NCBI GenBank assembly: GCA_003342895.1
Contig: PTFA01000485.1
Coordinates: 62,001 to 126,000 of the forward strand
From: Casuarius casuarius
Lineage: Eukaryota > Chordata > Aves > Casuariiformes > Casuariidae
Reading direction: 5' to 3'
DNA: 64,000 nucleotides
A program made the position numbers and the translations under genes. Of this stretch, positions 48,018 through 59,690 are shown one piece after another. Each line of letters starts with the position of its first letter. Within the stretch, counting starts at the first letter, position 1. The notes beneath the pieces were generated by a model, which ran no database searches, was not told the origin of the DNA, and saw only the letters and a list, made by a program, of their open reading frames with translations.

Positions 48018-51000
48018 CTAATAAATGAATATTTCATAGTTTTATAGAGATTGAAACCATAATGGACAATTAGATAATCTAATCTGAAGTTTATATCTCA
48101 GATCACCATAGTCCCCTTTACGGTGTCACATAGCTTGTGTTTACTAAAGCATGTCTTCTTTGAGACAGGAACCTAGGTTTGATGCACAGGCATGAAAAGA
48201 CAGAGAACCAGCTCTTCCTTTGGTAGTTTTGGGGGATTTTCTTGTAGTGACTAATGAGCCACAGAGATTTACTTCTAATTTTAAGTTGTTTGTCTATAGC
48301 TTCCTGCTATTGATACTTTAAATATCTTTCTCTTCAAGATTATGAAGAATGCTTAGGTTTAGGACCTATCATTCCCTCCCCATAAAAAGATTTATGAAAA
48401 GAGTCTTTTAAATAAACCAAGCAGATGTATCTCTTAAGTTTTTCTCTATACTATGTTTTGCCTAGCTCTTGATTCATTTTCCATTTTTTTCTGAATTTTC
48501 TCCAAAAATTTATTGCTTTTTACAATGTAAAAATAGAAATATAAAATCTACCCAGTACTGCAGTGTCTTTCCCATCTGTGTGACATATCAAAGTAAAATA
48601 AGCAAACTCTTGTTTCTGTATCTGAATAACCCACTAGTCCTAGTAGAGTTAATGGAGCTCAGAAGTAAATAATGAATTAAGCATCATTGTGGAGCAGGTG
48701 TCCAGTCTGCAGCAGCAGCAGTACAGTTCAAATTCTGACTTGTTTTGCTCAAGACTAGAAAATACTAGTACTTCCAACTTCTTTTGCTAGTCCATGGTTA
48801 TTCTGTAAGGATTGTAACACAGTGGCACAGATGACTGCTGTCCAGATCAGAATGGAGGCACATGTGAAGCTGTACTAGGTCNTATGATGTAGGAGAGAAC
48901 ATCATGCACTGCTGTATGATACTAGCAGGCTAGGGTCAAACTATCTGAGATTTAATTGTCCTATTTTATTATTCTTCTTAAATAGACATACTCTCTTTGA
49001 AAAACAAATGAATCAAAACTCCAGGAAAACACGGAGCATACTTACAAGTTTCGTACCTTGTTCATGTGCCATTGTGTTTGTCTTAGTCCTTGTCAAATAA
49101 AGGTGGAATAAGATACTGGTAAAATACATTAGCTGTGTTCAGCCTCTGTACTGAATGATGGATATCCAGGATCAATCAGAGGTAGCAGGGAAATCTCTCC
49201 ATTCAAGCTCTAAAGCACAACAGATGCTGCTCTGCCAGTTTTCATTGCACTATAGTAGTGNGGTAACAAGATTGCTTCTGTTTTGATGCTATCAGTTTTC
49301 TTTGGAATAATACTCATTTCAGATTTCTCTTTTGCCATTGAAATATCGCACCTTTCAACAGCAAGCACCTTCGCTTTTATTATTTTTAACAGAAAAACAA
49401 ACCAAGGAACATGACATAGATTTAAATTTTAAGTGATCTGGGGCATTATGAGCTATCCTGTGAGTAGATAATGAATTGCTAGTTGCAAAATGTTCAATAT
49501 CAGGGGCTTGATTCAAAAGCAGGCAGTTCTTAGACTTTTATCTAATGTCCTCAGCTGTGCAGAGTTAATGAAGGTTTGCAATTACCATGAATTTTAACTA
49601 ATACTCAGCTTTATTTTTAATTGTTTTGTTTACAAAATGCATGCATTAATCACATTAATGTCATATTTTATCACTTTCAAAATTACCTGACTTCAGTTGA
49701 GGAACTCTAGACAGAACAGCTTTTTGCTGTCTTCTTGAAATGTATTATGAGACCTGATACAATAAAAAATAAAAAGTTTTCCTATTAATTTCTTCCTGTG
49801 AAGAGAGTTCACAACAGATTTTGGCTTTAGATATTTTCTCAATCTCATCTTGTCTCAGTCTTTAATGCTTATAATAGAAATTGCCACTCTTTATTTAAAT
49901 GTTCCTGAAATGTTCCTGAGTTTTAAGCATTGACCAACCAAATGCTCAAGTGCATAAAAAGTGAGGTCCTGCCCCTAACCAAATTAATGGGAATTTAGCC
50001 ACTGATTGCCCTGGATAGAGGTTCAATCCTGCATACTGTATGGCAAAATATTTACTAATAAATCTGCTATAATGATATATAATGAATTTGTTATAAGCTT
50101 AGCTCTAGTTGCAACGCTTTTCCTGCATCTCTCCTTTATAACTGCATAACTTTTGACGCAACTAATGCCGTTTAATCAATAGCCCTCTGACAAGACGCAT
50201 GGAAGCAAATGTCTGTGTAGTATCGTGAGAATCCACGTAACTGCAGATATGCAAAGGAGGAGGGCAGGATCAGGCACGGCCTCCTAGGCTGCTTCTGCTT
50301 TGAGTGCTTCCCAGCAAAGCCAAAAACGCATGGATAACTTCAAAAGTGTTTGCATGTGTAGCGGTGCCCTGTATTTTCAGAAGCGTAACTATTACTGAAC
50401 CTGACAATATATGGCATTGACTCTGCAGAATAATGCAGTGGTTTGGTGTCCCGGGGCAGGCAGAGTTTAGGCTGCCTGCATGGGCAGTGTGGATGTCAGG
50501 CTGGCACTGAGTCTTGTTAAAGAATTAGTCTAAGAAATAGCTGGAGGTTCAAAGCTGTCGTTGATTTCTCACCATCTGTTACACTGCTGCAGCCAACGAG
50601 ATTTACACCAAGTGGGAAAATACCNAGGACAGCCATCTCCAGTCTCGTGTTTTAACTCTTCATTTTTGTTTTCTTTCAACTGACTTGGTCATAAATGCCA
50701 AAGTCTGTAATTGAGTTCCATCTGAATATGATTATATAAACCCTTTTACAAGATTTNCCCCTTCATACTTCTGTGAGCAGGTAAATTATTTTTGATAGCA
50801 CAAAAATGGAGCTGCTAGACACATACCAGAGACTATAAAGGAAACAGAGCTTCCCTTTCCTGTAATGCGTCTTACTTTTTATCACGATGTCTTTAACTGA
50901 AAGCACTGTTGAATTCTTTTTTTCTTTGTAGACTGAAAGGGAGAAGCTAACCAAATGTTGCAAGATCTTTGTCAATTAGTATGAATGGGGAAGAGCTGTA

Positions 51001-51070
51001 TTAGAGGTACGATTTCAGACAGCAAGGCAGCACCGAAGCATGCTGCTTTTAACTCCCCTCAATTCTTTAC

Positions 51071-51258
51071 CTTGGATCAAAGACAAATTCCACTGCAGTC
51101 ATCCGAGCCTTGGGAGTAGGTGATATCCTTACTAAATGAAGTACATACACCTTTCCGAAGGTCCGACTCCATGCACCTGTCATTCTTCTGATTTTATTCA
51201 TCAGGCATTCGCTGTGTTTCTGAAGCATGACGAACACCAGCAAAACCCCCTCCGTGAC
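51071..51258 (-). CDS. Candidate internal exon of an unrecognised minus-strand gene
   Basis: On the minus strand a pyrimidine-rich tract (TTTCTCTGTTTTCCTACTTCCG) and ATCAAG acceptor precede a 188-base open segment that ends at AAG|GTAAAG. It has 62 codons in phase 0 plus two bases, so it joins in phase to the exon at 48017, completing an Arg codon. It encodes VTEGVLLVFVMLQKHSECLM, NKIRRMTGAWSRTFGKVYVL and, at its end, RMTAVEFVFDPR. There are about seven CpGs in it. Hydrophobic alternation near the start could be a beta strand. It has no start codon context of its own, so it is not a first exon unless translation begins at an internal Met. It lies nested and antisense in the CNTN5 intron. No family is recognised. 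A second frame (GHGGGFAGVRHASETQRMPDE then stop) is also open for 21 codons. Confidence 0.42.
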
Positions 51259-53071
51259 CTTGATAACGGAAGTAGGAAAACAGAGAAACCTTGAGAGATG
51301 CTACTTTCAGCTGTCAGTCTGTTTTAGAAATTTAATAATTTAGCAGCTAGATAAAGCAACAAAATATGTTTCCTTTTAAAGTTATTGCTCAGAAATAAAG
51401 AATATTTTCAACCTCAAAGCAAAAGGTAGATTTTGCCACTTTTTTTTTTTTTTTTACTATTGTGTACATCTTGGATTAAAATGGATCATTTCCCTCTGTG
51501 CCTTATATAACTTCTCTTAATATTTTATGTAGAAGGAGGAATAAAATTCATAAATAATAAATCTAAACCTTCTAGGTGGAATGCATACAAATACAGTGAG
51601 TCTGTGAAAAAATCACAAATTTAATGCAATAATGCAGTGTTTTAATGTCAGCTGTAATCTTCTGCTACCACTGAAAGAGAATAAATTGTCAGTCATTAAT
51701 GTAGGCATTCAAATGAAGATAGTTAATTACTATATTTTTCACCGATTTGTGCTACATCACTTAATAGAAATTCATTTGTATTTCTATCCTAGAGATTTAT
51801 CTAGAAATTAAGAAAGAACCAGTGTACTGTTCACAGTGGGGTCAAAATGAACAATGTATGATAAAAGATTTTGTTTTATTTTATAGAGTTCACTACATTT
51901 TATTTGAAATCCTAAGTCATAACTACAGTTATGGAATNAGGGAAGTGGTAAGATAAGCAAAGGAAAATGATCTCAGAATAAAATATTGATGATAAGGGGG
52001 GGAAATGGTCGAAAAGGAACAAAGCTCAGTAGAAGGGTCTCAAAAGAAGGTTTAAATAGAACTAAAAAATAGACTCTAGCAAGCACACTCAGGCTAAGAT
52101 TTTCAGAACTGGAGCTGTGCATTTATTTGAATAACTTGGAGCCACCTATATAAATGCTGTAGATCTTACCTTTTTCCCCTAAAATCCTGGATCCACCTAC
52201 TTTCCTTACATGGTCAGTACTATCCTGTAACAGAGTTAAAACCATAGATAAACTTCTGCAACAGCTTTGACTCAGAAGACACTCAGCAAATATTACTTGA
52301 CTGTATTAAATCATTAGGTGTTCACAAAGTCATTAAATGTTAAACTCAACTTCTATTATTTTTTAATTCAGCTGTCCAGATGGATGATTACTATTAGGAT
52401 TTAGATTTTCTCTGCATGAAATGTCTTGCCAGCAAAGAATGTGGACTAAATTGCCAACAAGAAAGGATTAAAGGAACTATGAAGCGTGAGCACCTGGCTA
52501 ATGTCCTTCTCTATGATTTGTTACCAACAAACACTGAATGCTATGATTTCTCTTTCTTTCAAAAAGTAGTTTGATCAAAATATACCATGCACAAATGTAT
52601 CTGGCTGTACATCTATAAATGAATTTACTGGTAACATAATTTTTGAGATTCCTAGAAAGATAGTCAAGGTTCTCTTTCTAATTATTGTTATATATACAAA
52701 AGTGAGGTCAACAAGTTCTAGTCCAAGCTTTTCAGCTGCGTTCATAATTGCAAATTAATGCAGTGATCCTGCATGATGAAAAGTACTTAATAACTAAGTC
52801 CAGTATCATCTATGGTAAATTACAATAGTTCCATTCAAGATATTTTNACTGTAGAGTGTATCGCAATAAAGTATTACAGAAACAAAGATTTTAACAAGAT
52901 TCGGAGAAAGATTAGACATATATTCGAATAATAAAATCCAAATTGTAATAACATTATATTTATTAAGTTTTAAAAGAGCTTCAGGCTTTAACCTTATCTC
53001 TAATTTAGAATGTAGAAATAGACTATGATAGACTGCTTTGTCTCTTTTAAAATACTTATTGAATGCCATCA

Positions 53072-53138
53072 CCAGAGATGAACTGTTGCTCTAGATAGGC
53101 CTGTGGTCTGATGGACCATACCACTTTCTATGTTCTTA
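53072..53138 (+). mobile_element. Possible old CR1-type 3' end
   Basis: The + strand reads GTGGTCTGATGGACCATACC followed by ACTTTCTATGTTCTTA. This resembles the 3' end of older CR1-like LINEs in birds and reptiles ('ggtctgacccagtatggc...ttcttatgttctta'). It is short and diverged, and recognised from memory only. Confidence 0.35.
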
Positions 53139-53307
53139 AAGCAATACAGTCATCAGCATTGTTCTGTATGTGCCGATTCTCTCACTTTCAGCTTTTATGA
53201 CTGGAATAACAAAGAACTTATAGGCAATTTAATGGTCAGTCAGAATTTATAGTCAAATAGCAATGAACTTTTTGTGATGTTATCTGTTGTTCATTACAGA
53301 TTCAGAT

Positions 53308-53450
53308 ATCACAGAATCACAGGTGGAAAGGGACCTGCTGAGATCATCTGGTCCAACCCCCCTGCTCAAGCATGGTCAGCTAGAGCAGGTTGCCCAGGAC
53401 CACACCCAGTCAGGTTCTGAATATCTCCAAACCAGCCTTTGGTTTGCCCC
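53308..53450 (-). mobile_element. CR1 LINE, 3' end fragment
   Basis: ATCACAGAATCACAGGTGG, AAAGGGACCTGCTGAGATCA, TCTGGTCCAACCCCCCTGCT, AGAGCAGGTTGCCCAGGACC and CAGGTTCTGAATATCTCCAA follow the antisense of the avian CR1 3' end from its tip. It breaks off after the 'tctccaa' block. The sequence is well preserved. The short open frame at 53287-53487 is the repeat. Confidence 0.88.
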
Positions 53451-56400
53451 AAACCTCCTCATTTCAATTTACCATTTAAATTCATGAATGTAACACTTCA
53501 CACTGTGTCTTTCTTTCCCTTCTGAAAATATTTGCAGTCCACCCTTTACGGCTATGAAACAAATGCCCATGAGTTCAAAGTGTTGCGCTCTTCACATGTC
53601 TGTTAAACAAGAAATAAGTTTCAAGAAGGGAAGAAGGAAGCAAAGAGGAAAGAATGGAGGAAAACACAAATTTAACTAGGGTTTCTCACATTCCCCTTCA
53701 GAATACATCCTATTGCTGTCTCAGCTGTCCAATGGCTGCATTAGGACATAGAAACAGAAATCTGTACTCAAACTTGGTTAAAAAAATACTTAAGTGTCTT
53801 CATATAAGAGGTTATGAATAGCAGTGATAGATTTAAAGATGTGATTTTCTAATGATTCATCATCACCAGCATGCACTGCTGTGCAAGTTTTTGGTGGGTC
53901 ATCCACAGTGAATACAGGAGACACCACATCTGGATTTAAGATCTTAGCTTTCTTTTAGCATTCTTTATTAATGGAACAAATTAAATGCAAAATCAAGAGG
54001 TGAACTCATTAAATAATTTAAAAAACAAGAATAAAAGAAAGTGAAGTATCAGAGCAATATTATGTCATTTGCCATTCAGTAAATGGAACAATTATCTGCA
54101 GGTTCAATGAGTTTTTGTGCTACCTTTCTTCTGCATGATATCACATGGCATTGGTACCTTCCCTCGCCTGCAGGTGAAAGTGAGGGAAAAGCGATCTCTG
54201 GCCCTACTGTATAGGTGGTATTAAATATTCAAGGAGAACCTGCAACAGTGACAGAGGAACATTGGAGTTCCCAGAACTTCAGGAGAAGACAAACAGTTGA
54301 AAGCTGATGGAGGAACAGAGGTAGGCTTGGGCCTCCAAGAAAGCTTGTCGCTGACATTGCCCAGTCTTGCCTAAATCTAGTCATGCTCAGTATGGTGATA
54401 ATTGTATGAAAATCTCCAGAGGAAAATTAGGGGTTTTTTTGTTTTTGTTTGCTTGTTTCCTTGCTTGTTTTTGTGGCTCCACCATGTAAAATCAGCAAAA
54501 TTCCAAATTCCAAATACCCAATTCAGTATGGTAGGACTTAACTCTACATATACAGGTAGAGCGTAAGTTACTATATAGATTTCTAACATAAATTTTCTAA
54601 TTTTTGAGGCTTAAGAAAAACAATAATATAGGTTACCTTGTGTATTTTACAGACATAAATAAATAATCTTAAACCCAGTTTAGCTTCTTCTTTTTTGATA
54701 ATGAATGTCAACAGAATTTTCATTACCTGTTATATTTTCAGAGATATTCTCTTGTTTAAGTGCTCTGTGATANTTAAATACAGATCTAGACTTAGGAAGT
54801 ACAGAAGAAGAACAATTCACATTTGTTAATGATTGTTTCATAAAGATCTACTCTAGAAGCTACATGTATCTTTTCCTGATGTTTCTGCACTTTTTCCTTT
54901 TAGTAGTATATTTTTATTAACTTTAGCCTTTTGGATTTATGATCATTTGTTTGGCTCAGTTTAATTGTGTCTAACATCCACTTTATTGGATATATTGCTT
55001 TATGTTCTATAAGACTTAGTCCTTTGTTCATTACTGCTTATGATTTATTTGATTTCAGCATGTGATGTATTCATCACCATTATCTGTGTGGTTACAACTG
55101 CACTGTACCCATAGATGTCTCTGTTACTGAGTTAACTTAGTAAGAATGATTTATTAGTTGCTCAGCTGGATCTGGCAAAATCATCTACATGCCACTGTTG
55201 GGAATTTGAATTGGGTTGCTTAGTCTTCCTTTTTACTCAAAATAGTGCTTCCTTTTTACTCAAATCATAAATAAAGATAGCAGTTCTATTTTCACATTTG
55301 GAAATACACTTCATCAGTTTCTTGCAGCGGCATTTTTGTATTTCTTCTACAGTAGTATAGTTCTTATTCATCTCTTTTTAAATCTTGAAGACATTCAGAT
55401 TCTGGAGACACAGCGTTTTCTTTTCCTTTTATTTTGAGCATGAACTAGATAGCTACTTTAGAATCAAAATTCTTCAGTGTTTCTTAGAGATAAAATATAT
55501 GTCCAATAAATGCAGAAACTTATTTCTGTTTATGTGATCACACCCCATAGATCTGCGCTAATCACAAATATTTAAAACTAGGAATGGCAAAAAAAAAATC
55601 TCTATCTTCCTTCTCTTTCTTATAATAAAGTGTATAAGGTTTTGTTTGTTTACATAAGAAAATAGATTGCTTTGTATATATTACCTATGATGCATTAACT
55701 AATAGAAGGCTAAAAAANCCAAATATTTTTAACAGATAGCTGTGAAAGTGTTGTGGGACATTCTTAGTTATTGCATGACTGAATTCATAATCTGGAGTTG
55801 CTGTACTTGAAGGTCTAAGGATAGAAACAAGGCAATGGAAAGGAAAGGANAGATTTTATTAGTCCAAAGAGTGCAGTTGGAAAAATCAGAAAAGGTTTTG
55901 GGATTATTTTCTTTAGGTCTCCTAAATCTAGAACAAGTTACTGCAAGAGTTTTGTCTTTTTTGTCTTCCAAAGTCAAGAGTCTCTGCANGTTGATCAGCT
56001 GTTGATTTGTCTCGGATTAATAGTTATTACAAGAAGTCATGGTTAAATAGAGCCAGCTGCTGCCATAGCTACCACATGAAGGATTCAAAATNTATTGGAG
56101 CTACTTTTACAGGGTTCTCTGTTTGTTACAAAGACAGTAAAGGATATGATTCCTACAATGTTGTTCCATCAGTAGTTTTCCAGGGTGTATGAGCAGAGTC
56201 CCAGCTCTAATATTTTGCAACTATCAAGACTACTAAATACAAGCAGGATGCCATGCATTTGATCTCACTGAACCAGAAAAGCAATAATATAAATTTTCAT
56301 GGAATGTGGAAGGGAAAACATTTTACCTTTCCTCCTAAAAGTAGCACTAAAGAATAATCTTAGATATAAATTAAAATAGAAGCACTATGTGGGCTGGAAG

Positions 56401-56735
56401 CAGAGCTTTCTGTAATGTCAAAGGTAATCAAATATCTGTGACAACAAGCCAGAGCTAGCTCTTCANGTCCATGAGTATGATGAGTCTCTAATTCCAGAGA
56501 AAGCAACAGAGCAGTCTCCATAGCACTCAGTTAAATACATTACCACTGTGCTACCCACTGTGCTTATATTGACTCTATCTTTATTATATGCATTATAGAA
56601 CTGTTGCGTATCAAGCTCTTTTATCTAGTTGGATNCTTCAGAACTGTCGATATGTAACTGGTTATAGTAATGATGCAGTAGTGATCGTACGCTGGTGGTT
56701 TAACNGTCACTGTTTTACCAGTCTGAAATTGAGGA

Positions 56736-56752
56736 AGTGAGTGTGTGTGTGT
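56736..56752 (+). repeat. (GT)n microsatellite
   Basis: A short run of GT units. Read on the minus strand it gives a CA-rich tract that mimics a splice polypyrimidine tract. Confidence 0.7.
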
Positions 56753-58338
56753 GGAAGACTGGTAGAAAGAGACAAAAGAAAATTGGAAGTATTTATTATA
56801 TTCATGACGTAAGATAAGACATTGATGAAGTAAGACAACTACTACTGAGAATACTTCATTCTTAATCTTATATCAAAGTTGAAAAGCATGCATTAGGAGA
56901 AAATCCTGTCAGTATTTTAAAATTAAATAATATTTCATATTATGTTGACATATTTATGTTAAATAATATATGTATACATCCAAATTCCTGTGCTCTGGTA
57001 CGTGACTAAATTAACTCTCCATATGCAATGAGTTCAAACATATTCCGATAAGGTTAGGAGGCCTGTCAAATGCCCATGAAAGTGGTGGAGTCTACCCTCT
57101 GGAAGCACTGTACCCCTTATTGGTGAAATATTGTCTCTCTGCAGAAGCTTCTCCTACAGATTTCACTCTCGAGACAGTAAACTCACTTTTAGGTTGCTTG
57201 TTCTGAAACCAAACATGCTGAAACCACATAACAAACCAATGAAATCAACACAAATGCAATGTGCTGGTTGAGATTTGTTCAAAAATTTTTTNAAATCTCA
57301 GTAAGCTTTATGTGAATTAGGTAGACTGTTTTCCCCTGCCTTTGGAAAGTCAGTGAAACATAAGGCTGTCATAAATGCTTCATTTTGTGTTTTGGCTATT
57401 TGTATGGAAATGCCCATTCCTCATCTGGCTCAAATTTGTTGTGGTATATGATCCAGAGTGATTGTGGAANGACAAACTAAGATACAGTGTAAGAATTAGA
57501 AACAGTTTTTTTCATCTGTTAAAAAATACATAGCTCCTCCACAGGTTCCAGAGCTGAAAATAGTAAATTTGGATGAAAATAAATGCCTGCTTAACAAGAT
57601 ATTTTTATCAATCCAGTCTCTTTCCATTTTAAGCAGGTATGTTTACAAGCGTGGTTATCTATGTGTTAGCTTTCTTCATTCAGGCTTATGAACCTTTAAA
57701 TTGAATTTCTGCATTTGTGAATTTTATTTTAGCTGTCTCCTATTAATTAAACCAAATGAAATGAAATCTTATGGCTAGTCTCACAACATGAATACCAAGA
57801 ACTAGTGTAACAACACAGAGTGAGAGGCAAGCCATTATATAATCGCCAAGATATTCATTGTTTAGACATGGTGATTAATTCATCTGGCATTTACAAAGAT
57901 GAAAACGGTAATTCTATAATACAGTAATTAGGGAGAAGCATATTGCCTTGAATGAAATAAAAATNAATCTGTATCTCTCCCTGAACACAGACTTAATCTA
58001 AATGGAATCCTTTTAAATTCCTGATATTTGATATTTTTTGATGAAGATGGTAATTTTTTCCCCAATAGACTTTTTGCACATGAAAACAATGCTCCAGTAG
58101 CATTTCCAAATCGGCATTTCTCTTCCAGAGGTATGTAATATTTAGATAATCTTCCATACTTCAAACTATCTGTTTGTTAAGTTTTAAAGGGGAAGAGGCA
58201 ACATGCTGGCATTCTTTATTTGGCTGTTGGCGTTGTAGTTTGCTCCAGGGCTTGGTCAAATAAAACCTCTCAAATTCATTTTTAAAGACTCTATCCTTGA
58301 TCATACTTTATTCTTTTCCATTCATATCATGCCATTCT

Positions 58339-59690
58339 CATAGAATCACAGAATGATTGAGGTTGGAAGGGACCTCTGGAGATCATCCAGTCCAACCCCC
58401 CTGCTCCAGCACGGTCACCTAGAGAACGTTGCCCAGCACCCTGTCCAGACGGCTTTTGAATATCTCCAAGGAAGGAGCCTCCACAACCGCTCTGGGAAAT
58501 CTGTTCCAGTGCTCTGTCACCCTCACAGTAAAGAAGTTTTCCTTATGTTCAGACAGACCTTCCTGTGTTTCAGTTTGTGCCTGTTGCTTCTCGTCCTATC
58601 ACTGGGCACCACAGAGAAGGATCTGGCCCCATCCTCTCTATACCCTCCCTTCAGATACTTATACACATTGATAAGATCCCCCCTCAGTCTTGTCTTCTTC
58701 AGGCTGAACAGGCCCAGCTCCCTCAGTTTTTCCTCATATGAGAGATGCTCCAGGCCCCTTCATCATCTTCGTAGCCCTTCACTGGACTCGTTCCAGCAGC
58801 TCCATGTCTCTCTTGTACTGGGGAGCCCAGAACTGGACACAACACTCCAGATGCGGCCTCACCAGGGCTGAGGAGAGGGGAAGGATCATATCACTCAACC
58901 TGCTGGCAATGCTCTGCCTAATGCAGCCCAGGACACCATTGGNCTTCTTGGCCACAAGGGCACATTGCTGCATCATGGTCAACTTGTTGTCCACCAGGAC
59001 TCCCAGGTCCTTCTCCGCAGAGCTGCTTTCCTGTACTGGTGCATGAGGTTAATCCTCCCAAGGTGCAGGACTCTGCACTTGCCTTTGTTGAACTTCAGNA
59101 GGTTCCTCTCTGCCCATTTCTCCAGCCTGTCGTGGTCCCTCTGAATGGCAGAACAGCNGTTAGGTATATCAGCCACTCCTCTCAGTTTTGTATCATCAGC
59201 AAACTTGCCAAGGGTGCACTCTGTCCCTTCATCCAGGTCATTGATGAAAAAGCTGAACAATACTGGACCTAGTACTGACCTCTGGTGGACATTGCTAGCT
59301 GCAAGCCTCCAACTCTGTGGCACTGATCACAACCCTCTGAGCTTTGCCACTCAGCCNGTTCTCAATCCACCTGACTGTCTGCTCCTCTAGGCTGTATTTT
59401 ATCACTTTGCCTATGAGGATGTTATGAGACACAATGTTGAAAGCCTTCCTGAAGTCAAGGTAGACAACATCCTCTGCTCTCCCCTCCTCCTCCAGCCAGT
59501 CATTCCATCATAGAAGGCTATCAGATCAGTTAAACNTGATTTCCCCTTTGTGAATCCATGATGACTACTCTTCATCACCTTCCTATCCTTCATATGTTTG
59601 TAAATGGTGTCCAGGATGAGCTGCTCCATCACCTTTCCAGGGATCAATGTGAGGATGACTGGCCTGTAGTTCCCTGCGTAACTGCAGTTT
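58339..59690 (-). mobile_element. CR1 LINE, 5'-truncated, with reverse transcriptase
   Basis: About 1.35 kb of CR1. The 3' tip is clear (CATAGAATCACAGAATGATT, the antisense of the ATTCTGTG-type tail), followed by the usual 3' untranslated blocks. The minus strand then encodes the reverse transcriptase, reading away from 59690: [58 protein letters not shown] (the catalytic F/YADD motif), KFNKGKCRVLHLGR and [20 protein letters not shown]. Small frameshifts and a few Ns break it into pieces, so it is not a working copy. It is closer to the CR1 consensus than the one at 28-30 kb, hence younger. The 5' end lies near 59690, after GNCSYAGNYRPV. The open frames between 58353 and 59764 are all parts or shadows of it. 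Confidence 0.93.

Noticed and set aside
52169..52223. Minus-strand 55-base segment between CTGTTACAG and AAAAAG|GTAAGA
   Set aside because: Good splice signals, but its phase would force the next candidate exon (51258) into a frame that stops after 21 codons, and the protein is unremarkable.
53538..53606. Plus-strand segment after a fine acceptor (CTTTCTTTCCCTTCTG...TTTGCAG) that reads STLYGYETNAHEFKVLRSSHVC then stop
   Set aside because: Only 22 codons. It does not match any contactin segment, and the frame does not fit the expected phase-2 entry with Ig5 sequence. It could be a pseudo-exon; chance is sufficient.
53690..53735. Minus-strand 46-base segment ending in phase 0 before GTGAGA, a possible upstream exon of the nested candidate gene
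   Set aside because: Phase fits, but it is very short, has no CpG enrichment and no family similarity. Too weak to annotate.
54124..54214. Overlapping exon-like pieces on both strands (minus 54124-54167 with EGRYQCHV; plus 54174-54214)
   Set aside because: Each is only about 40-45 bases, and the Ig-like string has no supporting domain around it.
56639..56742. Minus-strand CpG-containing open segment after a CA-rich pyrimidine tract and TTTCAG
   Set aside because: No convincing donor, an internal N and a stop; the tract is a GT microsatellite.
57928..58164. 78-residue minus-strand open frame
   Set aside because: AT-rich, with one N, no splice or family support; treated as chance.
58353..58871. 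The longest plus-strand open frame in the window (172 codons)
   Set aside because: It is the antisense reading of the CR1 3' region.
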